A stretch of 64,000 nt of DNA from Collinsella sp. (GCA_019425005.1 JAHYYK010000001.1:1-64000); one strand, 5' to 3'. Positions 29,224-38,161 are shown, numbered from the stretch's first letter. Notes: a model not told the origin generated them from the letters alone. Translations and numbers: made by a program.

Positions 29224-30786
29224 TTACTCCATACCCAGCAGCTCGCGCATCTGAGTTGCGTAGTTAGATGCCATGTTGCCGTAGACAATCTGCACGCCGC
29301 CGTTGACATGCACGATGCCACGCGCTTCGAGCTTTTCGGTAAACTCGGCGTCATCAACCACCTTGTCACAGTCATTGAGCTGGATGCGCAGACGGGTGAA
29401 GCAGGCCTCGACAGACTTAATATTGTTGTCGCCGCCCACTGCCTCAACGATGGCGGGAATGAGGTCGCTGATCACAGTCTTGGGAGCCTTTGCGGCCTCA
29501 TCGTCGGACTCTTCCTCGCGGCCAGGGGTCTTAAGGTCCTTCTTAAGGATGATGAACTTGAAGACGAAGTAGTACACCACGAAGTAGATGGGGCCGAGGA
29601 ACAGGATAACCTGCCAGTTGGAGCCCTTGGCTGCACCCATAATGCCGTTAAAGATCAACGACAAGAGCGGGCCACCGAAGGATGCGGAGCCAGCCACGTT
29701 GAACTGCAGGACATAGGTCAGCGCATAGGCAAGACCAGCCATGAGAGCGTGGAACACGTAGAGGATGGGCGCGATAAACAGGAAGGAATACTCGAGCGGC
29801 TCGGTAATGCCGGAGAGGATGCAAGGCACCACGATGGCGATCATGAGCGCTGCGGTCTTCTTCTTGTTCTTGGGAAGCGCCGTCTTGTAGAAGGCGAGTG
29901 CAGCGCCGGGCAGGCCGAACATGGCGAAGATAACCTTGCCGTTCATGACAAAACGGCTGACCTCGATGTTAAACGGCGTGCTGGGAGAGCCCAGGATCGC
30001 ATTGTAGATATTGATAGCGCCCTGAACGGACTGGCCGTCGATGGTCTCGACGCCACCGAGCGACGTGAAGAAGAACGGCAAATAGACAAAGTGATGCAGG
30101 CCAAAAGGCAGGAGCATGCGCTCGCCGGCGCCGTAGACAAATGCACCAAAGGCACCCGTAGTCTTGATGAACTCGGACAGCGCACCGAGAGCGTTCTGAA
30201 TAAACGGGAAAACAAAGGACATGACCAATGCGAGGATGCTGCATGAGAGCAGCGTTACCGCCGGAATAAAGCGCGTACCGTTGAAGATGGAGAACACGGC
30301 GGGCAGCTCAATCTTGTAGTAACGGTTATGCAACCATGCGACGATTGCGCCCACCAGAAGACCGCCGATAACGCCAGTGTCGAGCGTGGTGATACCGAGA
30401 ATCGTGCTCTGGCCCGTCGTAAGATTCGCGGGATCGATAACGCCAGTCGCCGTAAGGAACGTGCCCATCACGGAATTCATGCACATGTAGCCCAAAAAGC
30501 CACAAAGCGCCGCGGTAGCCTTCTCGGACTTGGCGAAGCCATAGGCGAGACAAATCGAGAAGATAACCGGGATGTTGTTCATAACGATGCCGGCTGCGGC
30601 CTTGAGAATCGAAAAGAAAATCGCAAAGCCCGGAGCAGCAAGCCAGGGAACAGCTGCCGTAAGGGTGGGGCTGGTAAAGGCATTGCCAAAGCCCTGGAGG
30701 ATGCCGGCAATTGGCAGAATCAGCACGGGCGTCATGAGGACTTTGCCCAGGCGCTGGAACTTTGCCAGCAGCTCATCTTTGTTCAT
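29224..30786 (-). CDS. PTS alpha-glucoside-type EIICB (module 2)
   Basis: A 520-residue paralogue of the EIICB at 26573, in opposite orientation. It has the same domain order, with SGITEPLEYSFLFIAP in EIIC and the phosphorylated cysteine in EACFTRLR of the C-terminal EIIB domain. No EIIA domain is present. It lies downstream of its partner GH4 gene. Strong similarity along the whole length to module 1 suggests an old duplication with divergence in sugar specificity. Confidence 0.92.
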   Translation of the reverse strand: MNKDELLAKFQRLGKVLMTPVLILPIAGILQGFGNAFTSPTLTAAVPWLAAPGFAIFFSILKAAAGIVMNNIPVIFSICLAYGFAKSEKATAALCGFLGYMCMNSVMGTFLTATGVIDPANLTTGQSTILGITTLDTGVIGGLLVGAIVAWLHNRYYKIELPAVFSIFNGTRFIPAVTLLSCSILALVMSFVFPFIQNALGALSEFIKTTGAFGAFVYGAGERMLLPFGLHHFVYLPFFFTSLGGVETIDGQSVQGAINIYNAILGSPSTPFNIEVSRFVMNGKVIFAMFGLPGAALAFYKTALPKNKKKTAALMIAIVVPCILSGITEPLEYSFLFIAPILYVFHALMAGLAYALTYVLQFNVAGSASFGGPLLSLIFNGIMGAAKGSNWQVILFLGPIYFVVYYFVFKFIILKKDLKTPGREEESDDEAAKAPKTVISDLIPAIVEAVGGDNNIKSVEACFTRLRIQLNDCDKVVDDAEFTEKLEARGIVHVNGGVQIVYGNMASNYATQMRELLGME

Positions 30787-30868
30787 GGGATACCCCTCTT
30801 AAAGAAACGGGGCGCGCGGCTCTACAATCCACACGCCCCATAACAGTTATCAAGCGCTATGGAACTAA

Positions 30869-32194
30869 CTACTTAAGCTCCGGCCAGTAATCCTTATTGG
30901 CCTCGATGAGCTTGTCGAGCACCTTACGAGCCTTCTTGGCGTCACCGACCAGACGATTAAGCGTGAGTGCCTGCAGAGCCTTCTCGTAGGAACCCTCCAT
31001 CCAAGCCTCAACAGTCAGGCGCTCATAGGCGTACTGGTTCTCCATAAGGCCGCGATAGAAGGTACCGATCTTGCCAACAGCATAGGGCTGCGGGCCATTG
31101 GCGCCCACGCTTGCCGCAACCTCGACCATGGCGTCATCGGGCATACCCTCGATAATGCCGTTGTTGGGCACAATGACAATGAAAGTCTTGTTGGTGCTGC
31201 GATAAATGGCCGACGTGATTTCCACGATCATATCGCCATGAGCGTCGTTTTGCACAACCGAGGAGTTCTTTGCGGTGCCGACTTTGGCAACGCGCTCGCA
31301 CTCGGCGAACACGCGCTTCTCACGACCGTTGATAACCTCATCGGAGCGAGTGTAGTCGGGGTCGAGGTGAGCGACCTTGTACTCGGGATACAGATAGTAC
31401 TGCAGATAAGTGTTGGGCAGATAGTCGGGGAAGTCCTCGAGCATGTCCTTGACCATGGCGTAGGTATCAAGCCAGGACTGGTCACGCTGCTCGGCATCGG
31501 CAGGAAGGAAGCCGTTCTTCTCCGTGTACTCCTTAATCTGCGGGACGAGGTCATGACCCTCTTCATCGTAGATGTGCTTGAACCAACCGAAGTGATTGAG
31601 GCCAAAGTACACGGGCTCCGTCTTGCTCATATCGCGACCGAGCAGGCGACCGTAAGAGCGCATGAGGTTGACGGGCTGATCGCAGATGTTGAGGACGCGA
31701 TGCTCATCGGGCAGGACGCGCTCGAGACCATATGCCACAATAGCAGCCGGGTTGGTGTAGTTGATAATCCACGCCTCCGGGCTATGAGCGCGAACGTCGT
31801 TGACGATCTCAACCATGTCATGCATGGAGCGCATACCGTAAGCCATGCCGCCGGGGCCCACCGTTTCCTGGCCGATGATTCCCATATGCAGCGGAATCTT
31901 CTCATCCTTGCTGCGCATCTCGTAGCCGCCGGTACGAATCTGGCAGAGCACAAAGTCAACGTCAGTGTATGCCTCGTCCTTATCGGTGGTGTAACCAAAC
32001 TCCACACCGGGCTCCTCCTCGGCGAAGAGGATCTTGCCAAACTCGCCGATCGGACGCTGACGCTCGGCATCGATGTCATAGAGCATCACGCGGTTCAGCG
32101 GCAGAATGTCCATGTGCTTGGTCAGGGCTTTAAGAATGCCAGGGCACCACGTGGAGCCGCCGCCAACGATCACAATATTGAGCTTATCTTTCAT
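30869..32194 (-). CDS. GH4 6-phospho-glucosidase (module 2)
   Basis: Second GH4 enzyme, 441 residues, clearly homologous to the one at 25223. The nucleotide-binding motif is IVGGGSTWCPG. The active-site tetrad reads CDQP (Cys171-Asp172-Gln-Pro) instead of CDMP, with His202 as the second metal ligand. The Met-to-Gln change lies next to the catalytic Asp and may reflect a different substrate. The gene is the first of a GH4-EIICB operon that diverges from its own RpiR gene. Confidence 0.9.
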   Translation of the reverse strand: MKDKLNIVIVGGGSTWCPGILKALTKHMDILPLNRVMLYDIDAERQRPIGEFGKILFAEEEPGVEFGYTTDKDEAYTDVDFVLCQIRTGGYEMRSKDEKIPLHMGIIGQETVGPGGMAYGMRSMHDMVEIVNDVRAHSPEAWIINYTNPAAIVAYGLERVLPDEHRVLNICDQPVNLMRSYGRLLGRDMSKTEPVYFGLNHFGWFKHIYDEEGHDLVPQIKEYTEKNGFLPADAEQRDQSWLDTYAMVKDMLEDFPDYLPNTYLQYYLYPEYKVAHLDPDYTRSDEVINGREKRVFAECERVAKVGTAKNSSVVQNDAHGDMIVEITSAIYRSTNKTFIVIVPNNGIIEGMPDDAMVEVAASVGANGPQPYAVGKIGTFYRGLMENQYAYERLTVEAWMEGSYEKALQALTLNRLVGDAKKARKVLDKLIEANKDYWPELK

Positions 32195-32492
32195 GTTCCA
32201 TCCCTCCAGGGTTGGCTGATCGGTGTTCTCGAAGACCTTGGGCTCCGCGGTTGTCCTCGGCTTGCTTCGTTTCGATTGATATTTTGCGACTTGAGCTCAT
32301 TTGCAAGCCCCTGCGCAGGTCAATGCGAAACGGGGACACATGATTTCGTTCACGACACAGATATGTGTAGGCCGACACGTACGTTTGCCCAGTTCATGGG
32401 TAATAGACAATCTTGACCGATTACCGATTTCTCACCTGGCTACACAAAGCGGTACCATATGTACGGCGAGGTGCGAGGGGCTGAAACATCTT

Positions 32493-33242
32493 ATGAAAGA
32501 TCAAGAATCTTTTTATGATCATGTGCGAGCTGGCGAGAGCAAGCTCAACGATCTCGAAAGCGAGATCATGCGCTACATCATCGAGCTGCGTGACGATATT
32601 GACGATGTCACGCTTAAGAGCGTTGCTGAACGGTTCTTTGTCGCTCCCAACACGATCGTAAGGCTTGCCCATAAGCTTGGCTTCTCGGGGTTTACGGAGC
32701 TCAAACAATCGTATTCCGCCTCGCTCGACCGCAATCGATTCACTATCGAGACACTTCCGCTCGACACCCAGCTCGTACAAACCAAAGACCTGCTTAACGA
32801 CCGGGTCATCGACTCGGTCGTGAGCCTTATCCAGGACGCCTCGCATATCGTGTTCTTCTGCTCGGGCTTTTCGAAATACCCGTGCCTCGAGATGGCTGAA
32901 AAGCTCAAAATAATGGGCAAGAATACCGATACGCTCAGTGAACGCCACGTCATGAGGCATTACGCGGAACTGCTTGGCAAAAACGACCTGGTCTTTAGCG
33001 TTTCCGTAAGCGGCGAGACGCAGGTGTCTATTGACGCCACATCGATAGCCAAAACGCGCGGATGCAAGGTCGTCACACTCACCGGCTTTTCTCGAAATTC
33101 TCTCTCGAAACTAGCCGACTACCCTATCTACACCGTGCAAAAAGAAATCCGCTTGGGCAGCATGGACCTCGACAGTCGATTAATGTTCTATTACGTTTTC
33201 GAATTGATATTTGAGCGCTATTTCAAACTGGCCAGGAAATAA
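32493..33242 (+). CDS. RpiR family transcriptional regulator (module 2)
   Basis: About 249 residues, with an N-terminal RpiR helix-turn-helix (TLKSVAERFFVAPNTIVRLAHKLGF, core VAPNTIVRLAHK) and a C-terminal SIS domain (IVFFCSGFSKYPCLEMAEKL, VFSVSVSGETQVSIDA). It is transcribed divergently from the module 2 GH4 gene across about 300 bases and probably represses that operon. The start is uncertain: the ATG at 32493 has GAGGGG at longer than usual spacing; no better start is visible. It is the last gene before the mobile element. Confidence 0.85.
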   Translation: MKDQESFYDHVRAGESKLNDLESEIMRYIIELRDDIDDVTLKSVAERFFVAPNTIVRLAHKLGFSGFTELKQSYSASLDRNRFTIETLPLDTQLVQTKDLLNDRVIDSVVSLIQDASHIVFFCSGFSKYPCLEMAEKLKIMGKNTDTLSERHVMRHYAELLGKNDLVFSVSVSGETQVSIDATSIAKTRGCKVVTLTGFSRNSLSKLADYPIYTVQKEIRLGSMDLDSRLMFYYVFELIFERYFKLARK

Positions 33243-33302
33243 AACTCTGTATGTGCCCGGCTTCGACTCTTTAGCAGCCTTCTATATGAAAGGTATCGTT
33301 CT

Positions 33303-33365
33303 ATGCAACGCGTACTGTTTATCTGTCATGGGAACATCTGCAGATTCAGAAAAATGCCTAGCTAG
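33303..33365 (+). pseudogene. Displaced 5' end of the low-molecular-weight phosphatase gene
   Basis: An open frame of 20 codons encodes MQRVLFICHGNICR and then runs off into unrelated sequence and a stop. It matches the start of the phosphatase at 40853 (MRKILFVCHGNICRSTMAE) and has its own AAAGG ribosome binding site. It is the original gene start, cut off by integration of the mobile element within the P-loop codons. Confidence 0.9.
33322..33340. repeat. Left attachment-site core (attL)
   Basis: TCTGTCATGGGAACATCTG is identical to 40872-40890. It lies in the codons for CHGNIC of the phosphatase P-loop. Confidence 0.9.
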
Positions 33366-33395
33366 TTAGGATCCCGGCGAACCATATCGCGTACC

Positions 33396-33413
33396 TTACG
33401 ACGTTTTTACGAC
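33396..33413. repeat. Candidate integrase arm sites, left end
   Basis: TTACGAC occurs twice, at 33396-33402 and 33407-33413, 11 bases apart. The same heptamer occurs three times near the right end, suggesting arm-type sites for the integrase N-terminal domain. Confidence 0.6.
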
Positions 33414-33952
33414 TTTGAGCCCCGATGCGATATTGCCGTGATGGAGAAAAGCAACTCCTTTCGCCTTTCCCCAGTAGCTGAAGAACGGAGAATCGAGCAT
33501 AAGCATTCCTTTCCGGTCGTCTCAAACCTCTGCAATTTGGAGGGTAAATCGCGAAAGCTAATATCTCAAACACCAGAAAAATCAAGTCGATGACCTCGCT
33601 CAACATTCACGACGACCACCATCGCATGCTAGTTACAAGAAGCGGATGCACTAGTATTCTTTCAATCGACTTGCAAACCCCTTCAAGCGTCCAACGCAAT
33701 GGCGTGCTTTCAGACGCAACGCCTCCTTGCGTCCGCATTATTTCTTTGTTAGACTCTACGGAAGAATTCAGCGCAGGCCCATATGCCAAGCCAGCGCCCC
33801 GGAAAGGAAAAGGATTCGTGAAGCTGTAGACGATACATATCGACGCCAATTTGCAAATTGCCATCTATCCAAGAATAAATCTGGCTGCACATTTGTCGTA
33901 TCGTCTTTTCACTGATCCTCGTATATCCTAAACACTACCTTTGCGAGCATTG
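33414..33952. other. Left part of the element, no supported gene
   Basis: About 540 bases with lower GC than the chromosome. Short open frames exist on both strands (up to about 85 codons) but none has a good ribosome binding site or recognisable product. It may hold remnants of lost genes or a transfer origin; I could not identify one. Confidence 0.5.
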
Positions 33953-33992
33953 CCGTCGACTCATTTTCTTTCAGCTTGACTCGAGTCGACGG
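33953..33992 (+). promoter_or_regulatory. Hairpin in the leader of the ABC-F gene
   Basis: Perfect arms CCGTCGACTC (33953-33962) and GAGTCGACGG (33983-33992) lie about 75 bases before the ABC-F start. Together with the hairpin at 34044 it could form part of an attenuation leader. Confidence 0.4.
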
Positions 33993-34043
33993 GCGTTCAC
34001 GTTGGTCGGAACGAGCCAATCAGAGCATATGCGGCAAAACGCG

Positions 34044-34063
34044 GCCTCCCATGCCGAGGAGGC
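34044..34063 (+). promoter_or_regulatory. Hairpin covering the ABC-F ribosome binding site
   Basis: GCCTCC (34044-34049) pairs with GGAGGC (34058-34063), an 8-base loop. The right arm is the Shine-Dalgarno sequence of the gene starting at 34067, so the stem would hide it unless opened. Confidence 0.55.
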
Positions 34064-34066
34064 ACA

Positions 34067-35605
34067 ATGTCAAGAACCAATTTGAACAGCTCCACCACCC
34101 TCGTTCTTTCCCATATTACTTATGCATATCCTGGCAGCGCAATGCCCGCACTCGACAACGTGTCGGCGACATTTGCCCCCGGCTGGCACGGCATCGTCGG
34201 AGACAACGGGTGCGGGAAATCAACTTTCGTCCGCATTGCGTGCGGACTTCTGATTCCAGATCGCGGCGTCGTTTCACCGCGTCTCGTCTCCGCATATTGC
34301 GCGCAAGAAGCCGGAGTCGAACCGCCCATGCTCTTCGATTTTGCGTGCGACTTCGCCCCGGCGACCACGCACCTCAGAAGGATGCTCCGCATCACCGATG
34401 ATATGCTCTGGCGTTTTTCCGAGCTCTCCGGTGGCGAGCAGAAGAAAATTCAAATAGCCGTCGCGCTTTGGCAGAATCCCGATCTTCTGGCAATGGATGA
34501 ACCGACTAACCATGTGGACGCAGAATGCAGAAGGCAGATTTGCAAAGCACTCGCCGAGTACAAGGGTATTGGCCTCCTCGTCTCGCACGACCGTGCGTTG
34601 CTCGACTCCTTGGCAAAGGACTGCCTGTGCTTTGAGTCGGGGCACGTCACCATGCGCCCCGGCAACTACTCCCAAGCTCGCTCGCAGGCGAATCTGGAGC
34701 GCGAAAGCGCGGCGCGGGCCAAATCGATTGCGCGATCCGAAGAAAAGCGCATGAGGGCTGAGTATATCAGGCGCGTTGAAAACGCCTCACGGTCCGCATC
34801 CAAGAGAAGCGCCCGTCATGTCGATCCGAAGGATCACGACGCGAAAGCACGAATCAAACTCGCCATTCTCACTGGCAGAGACGGCGTTGCGGGCAAGCTC
34901 GCTTCGCGCATGGACTCCCGAATCCAGCGCGCGCAAGCCGCCGTCGACGCCCACCATGTCGAAAAGCGCTACGAAAGCACCTTGTGGATGGAAGCGCAAC
35001 CCAGCCCGCGCAAAACACTGATTCACGTCAGCTCAGATTGCATACCGTGCGGCCCGAGGCAATCTTTGCGGGTTCCCGAGATTTATCTGGGAAATACCGA
35101 TCATCTGGGCATAAGCGGCCCCAACGGAGCGGGGAAAACAACACTGGTCAAGCATATCCTGGAGATATTGGAAGGTCGCAAGGCCACGGGATTGGACATT
35201 CGCACGCTGTATATCCCTCAGGAAGTCGACGATTCATCCTCAATTGAATTCCTCTCGGAAATCAAGGACCTGCCCCAAGCCGAACGTGGAGCCCTGCTTT
35301 CGATCGTTGCGCAACTCAATTCGGATCCCGAACGAATATTGTCCGGCGAGAACATCAGCCCGGGGGAGCTGCGGAAGCTCATGCTCGCCCGCGGTATACT
35401 AGATGCCCCCGAAATCATCGTCATGGACGAACCCACGAATCACCTGGACCTGCACTCGGTGGAGGCACTCGAGCGAGCGCTTTCCGCCTTTCCCGGCGCG
35501 CTTGTTTTGGTGAGCCATGACGAGCAGTTCCTCTCGGCCTCATGCCCCCTCCGCTTGGATTTGGCCCCAGAAGAGGAGCACACTATTGGTCAGCCCCTCC
35601 TCTAG
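34067..35605 (+). CDS. ABC-F family ATPase, possible ribosome-protection factor
   Basis: Soluble twin-ATPase protein of 512 residues without membrane segments. Domain 1 has Walker A GDNGCGKST (45-53), signature LSGGEQKK (120-127) and LLAMDEPTNHVD. A charged interdomain linker (about 195-310) corresponds to the ribosome-contacting arm of ABC-F proteins. Domain 2 has Walker A GPNGAGKTT (351-359) and IIVMDEPTNHLD, but its signature reads ISPGELRK, a weakened form. Both domains keep a catalytic Glu and an H-switch (VSHD). ABC-F proteins act on ribosomes, and those on mobile elements often give resistance to ribosome-targeting antibiotics. No specific subfamily can be assigned. It is the only apparent cargo. 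Confidence 0.88.
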   Translation: MSRTNLNSSTTLVLSHITYAYPGSAMPALDNVSATFAPGWHGIVGDNGCGKSTFVRIACGLLIPDRGVVSPRLVSAYCAQEAGVEPPMLFDFACDFAPATTHLRRMLRITDDMLWRFSELSGGEQKKIQIAVALWQNPDLLAMDEPTNHVDAECRRQICKALAEYKGIGLLVSHDRALLDSLAKDCLCFESGHVTMRPGNYSQARSQANLERESAARAKSIARSEEKRMRAEYIRRVENASRSASKRSARHVDPKDHDAKARIKLAILTGRDGVAGKLASRMDSRIQRAQAAVDAHHVEKRYESTLWMEAQPSPRKTLIHVSSDCIPCGPRQSLRVPEIYLGNTDHLGISGPNGAGKTTLVKHILEILEGRKATGLDIRTLYIPQEVDDSSSIEFLSEIKDLPQAERGALLSIVAQLNSDPERILSGENISPGELRKLMLARGILDAPEIIVMDEPTNHLDLHSVEALERALSAFPGALVLVSHDEQFLSASCPLRLDLAPEEEHTIGQPLL

Positions 35606-35966
35606 CGCTCAGGCATGTCTTCTGCAAGCCGCCTTCTTCTGATATCCCCTCCCCCGTTTTGCAAGCAACTCAGCGCAAATGGCCCATCCCCCTCAGCCTG
35701 AAGGCTCAGCGACACCAACGATACCGACGATTCAATATCTGGATGTCCATATTTGCCCCATCTGGGTGATTATTAAATTGTGTTTGTTCCGTGATTGAAT
35801 ACTTTGTCATCATTACGCCCCACTTCTTCTCATCAGAGGACGTCGAGAACGACAGGTCCTTGCGAAATAATCCCAGCTCAGAAGCTTATGGCATGATGTG
35901 CTCACCGAGTGCTCGATGACGATTGACGAATCGTCGGTAATATCCAATTTTAGGAAAGAGGTGTGT
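35606..35966. other. Gene-free stretch after the ABC-F gene
   Basis: About 360 bases without a supported coding region. The middle part (35740-35815) is AT-rich and may hold the promoter for the downstream transfer-type genes, but no box pair stands out. Confidence 0.5.
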
Positions 35967-36290
35967 ATGACCCGACCGAAGATCATGCGCGGACCGTTTG
36001 AATGCGGCTCCATCTCAACAACCAGTACGGCAATGTCGTCTATAAAGGAGTCTTCGGCGAGCATGCCGACTTGTTCTGAACGAGCTGTTCGACATGCCCT
36101 GAAGGCCGAAGAGATGTTCTCTCGCGTCATGTATCGCCAGATTCTTTGTGCCCACACGAAGCTCCATGGGGCAATGTTTGGGGACGATGATCTTCATGCC
36201 GCAACAAGAAATGTCGAGGAGATCTTGCGCAACGTCCTGCGCCTCTATCTCGATGTCCACGGCGAGCCGCAACGCGGAGTCAGCAAATAA
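35967..36290 (+). CDS. Hypothetical element protein
   Basis: A 107-residue protein that I do not recognise. The start ATG has GAGG at good spacing. The N-terminal 40 residues are rich in Ser and Thr. The C-terminal part looks helical (ATRNVEEILRNVLRLYLDV). It lies 22 bases before the next element gene, in the position of the small accessory genes that precede FtsK-like and Rep genes in Tn916- and ICEBs1-related elements. That parallel is positional only. Confidence 0.55.
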   Translation: MTRPKIMRGPFECGSISTTSTAMSSIKESSASMPTCSERAVRHALKAEEMFSRVMYRQILCAHTKLHGAMFGDDDLHAATRNVEEILRNVLRLYLDVHGEPQRGVSK

Positions 36291-36312
36291 TTGGATTGAG
36301 AGGAGTTCGAGT

Positions 36313-36660
36313 ATGAGGAAATTGAATCAGTTTATGAAGTTCGATTGGGAAGCTTTTGCGAAAGGCAAGCGTTTCCTTTGTGTCGGAGGTGGTAAATGGG
36401 TTGATTAAAACACCAAAGAGCATCGCGGCACCAAGATCGACGTGGTGATCACAACCGATAACACGCAGTATCACCAAAACGAAGGCGAGGTGGTCAGCAA
36501 TCGTTTCGAGAAGCTTTCCATCAAGGTTTCGAACGATATCGAGATTCCCGTCAATCAGCACGTCATTCCCACCGGCGTGGTCGCAAAGGTTTACGGTGAT
36601 TATCGCAACCAGTTGTCCATCACGGCGGACGGCATTACCGTCATCCCCGCGAAGGGCTAG
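36313..36660 (+). pseudogene. Small element protein gene with an in-frame stop
   Basis: A reading frame of 116 codons from the ATG at 36313 is broken by TAA at 36406-36408, after 31 codons. The frame continues without a shift for another 83 codons to a natural stop at 36660, and both halves have coding character. The ribosome binding site AGAGG lies upstream of the ATG. The second half is mainly beta-strand-like (DVVITTDNTQYHQNEGE, VVAKVYGDYRNQLSITADG). Function unknown. Most simply it is a nonsense mutation. Confidence 0.65.
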
Positions 36661-38053
36661 GTGATTGTGGTGCGTTACTCCAGTGGCGCACCGGCGATCG
36701 TGTATTCGACCCCCAGCGCAAAGCTTTGTGTGCTGGGGGTCGCTTTATTTGCGGTCGCCGCGTGCGTTTATTGCATCGGGCTATTCGTGAACACCATTCT
36801 TGCGCCCATCGCCATAGAGCCCAGTACGGTGATGGCGTTTGGCGGCAACCTTACCTCCGCAGCGGCCACTCTTAGCCTCGCTGGGACCATGTTGTTTGCG
36901 GGAGGGATCACACATTACGTCATGCTATCTGAATCAACACGGTTGCATGCACGCATTAGGAAGGGGCTCTTTGATCCACGTTACGGGAATCCTCTACACC
37001 TGCGAGAAGGCGAGCTTCTTCCCGACATCTCTTGCAAAGAGACGGCTCCTGGACAGTTCGAGCTCGCCATCTCAACCTCATCCTCAACGGCAGAAGAAAT
37101 ATCGAAGATGGGACCTAGCATTAGCTCCCGACTTCGCGGAAGGTTCTCCCGCTACGCCGTCGTACTTGCCGAAGCAGACGTCGCATGCAATCAAGTGACC
37201 TTCTTCCTTGAAGATGTGACGTTGCATCGAGAGATCAAGGCATCGCGTGTCGAGGATTTGTGCCCGGCGAACGCCTACGAATTCCGCGTTCAAAACGGCA
37301 CGAGCATCGACCTCCGCACCTCCGGTTCCATGCTCATCGCTGGAAAGACCACGGGCGTGATCGCCCTCTTGCTCCAAGCCCTGTTGGCTGGTCCTGACGG
37401 ACACGGATCGCAAGTCCTCATCATAGACCCCAAGCAGGCCGAGCTCTCCCGACTTCCTCGCGTGGTTTCACTGAATGCTGACGGGGACGCTCGCGCAATC
37501 CTGTCTGCGTTATCACGGTTCGCCGACAGCATCAAAGAGCGACAGAGCTTCCTCAACGACAGGTCGACAGAGACGGGAGACGCCGTGCACTGGTGGGATG
37601 CGGGGCTTCACGTTTCGCTTCTCTTCATGGATGAGTACGTGGCACTCCGCACGCTGTTTCCCAAGCGCGCGAGCAAGGAGGACCCCGATTACTGCCTCGC
37701 GACGTTTGATGGGCTGGTGAAGCGCATCGTAACGATGGGGGCGAGCGCGGGCTGCTACGCCATCATCTCGATCGCCGAGGCGTCTGTTGAGGAGGGGGGG
37801 CTTGCCGTCGATGCTGCGCTCGGCGTGCAGCACCCGCGTCCTCTTCAAGCCGACGCTTCCCGAGGCGCGGCTCATATGGGGCGCGGAACGCCTGCTCGAC
37901 CTCGGTGCACCTCGCACCTTCTCCCCGGGCGACGCTTGGTTCAGCAGTACGGACGGGGCGCACGACCGCATCGGCTTTGTGCATTTTCCGATCATGGACT
38001 TCCCCGTGTACCGCGAGCTTGGGCGGCTCCTTGACCTGTACTTCAGAGAATAA
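36661..38053 (+). pseudogene. FtsK/SpoIIIE-type coupling ATPase, disrupted
   Basis: The protein starts with two membrane helices (about residues 20-50 and 60-90), followed by an FtsK-like ATPase domain. Walker B-like IIDPKQAELSRLP and LLFMDEYVALRTLF are present. The P-loop reads SMLIAGKTTGVIALLL, lacking about five residues of the expected GxxGxGKT pattern. A frameshift at the G7 run 37794-37800 sends the frame to a stop at 38034; the other frame continues the domain to 38053 (RIGFVHFPIMDFPVYRELG). The family couples DNA to transfer machinery. GTG start with AAGGG, directly after the previous stop. Confidence 0.8.
36707..36742 (+). promoter_or_regulatory. Perfect hairpin inside the 5' end of the FtsK-like gene
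   Basis: CGACCCCCAGC (36707-36717) pairs with GCTGGGGGTCG (36732-36742), followed by CTTTATTT. It has the shape of an intrinsic terminator but lies within the coding region for the first membrane segment. It may be an attenuator or coincidental. Confidence 0.4.
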
Positions 38054-38060
38054 CCACCGC

Positions 38061-38092
38061 GGGGTCCGCTTCGCGCAGCAAAAGCGGACCCC
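38061..38092 (+). terminator. Terminator-like hairpin after the FtsK-like gene
   Basis: GGGGTCCGCTT (38061-38071) pairs with AAGCGGACCCC (38082-38092), perfect over 11 bases. A U-tract is not obvious. Confidence 0.55.
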
Positions 38093-38128
38093 GTCGATTG
38101 TTCCATTACTTGAAATTCTGCTCATTTA

Positions 38129-38161
38129 TGCGCCTTGGGGAGCTTGTTATCCCAAGGCGCA
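38129..38161 (+). other. Candidate replication or transfer origin hairpin upstream of rep
   Basis: TGCGCCTTGGG (38129-38139) pairs perfectly with CCCAAGGCGCA (38151-38161) around the 11-base loop GAGCTTGTTAT. It lies about 60 bases before the Rep start. HUH Rep proteins commonly nick in or near such hairpins, but no nick site has been shown. It could instead be a terminator. Confidence 0.4.

Noticed and set aside
33414..33952. Possible small genes at the left end of the mobile element
   Set aside because: Open frames on both strands are below 90 codons, lack ribosome binding sites and show no recognisable motif.
33976..34401. Plus-strand frame of 141 codons overlapping the ABC-F start
   Set aside because: It overlaps the well-supported ABC-F gene in another frame and has an arginine-rich, unstructured composition typical of shadows.
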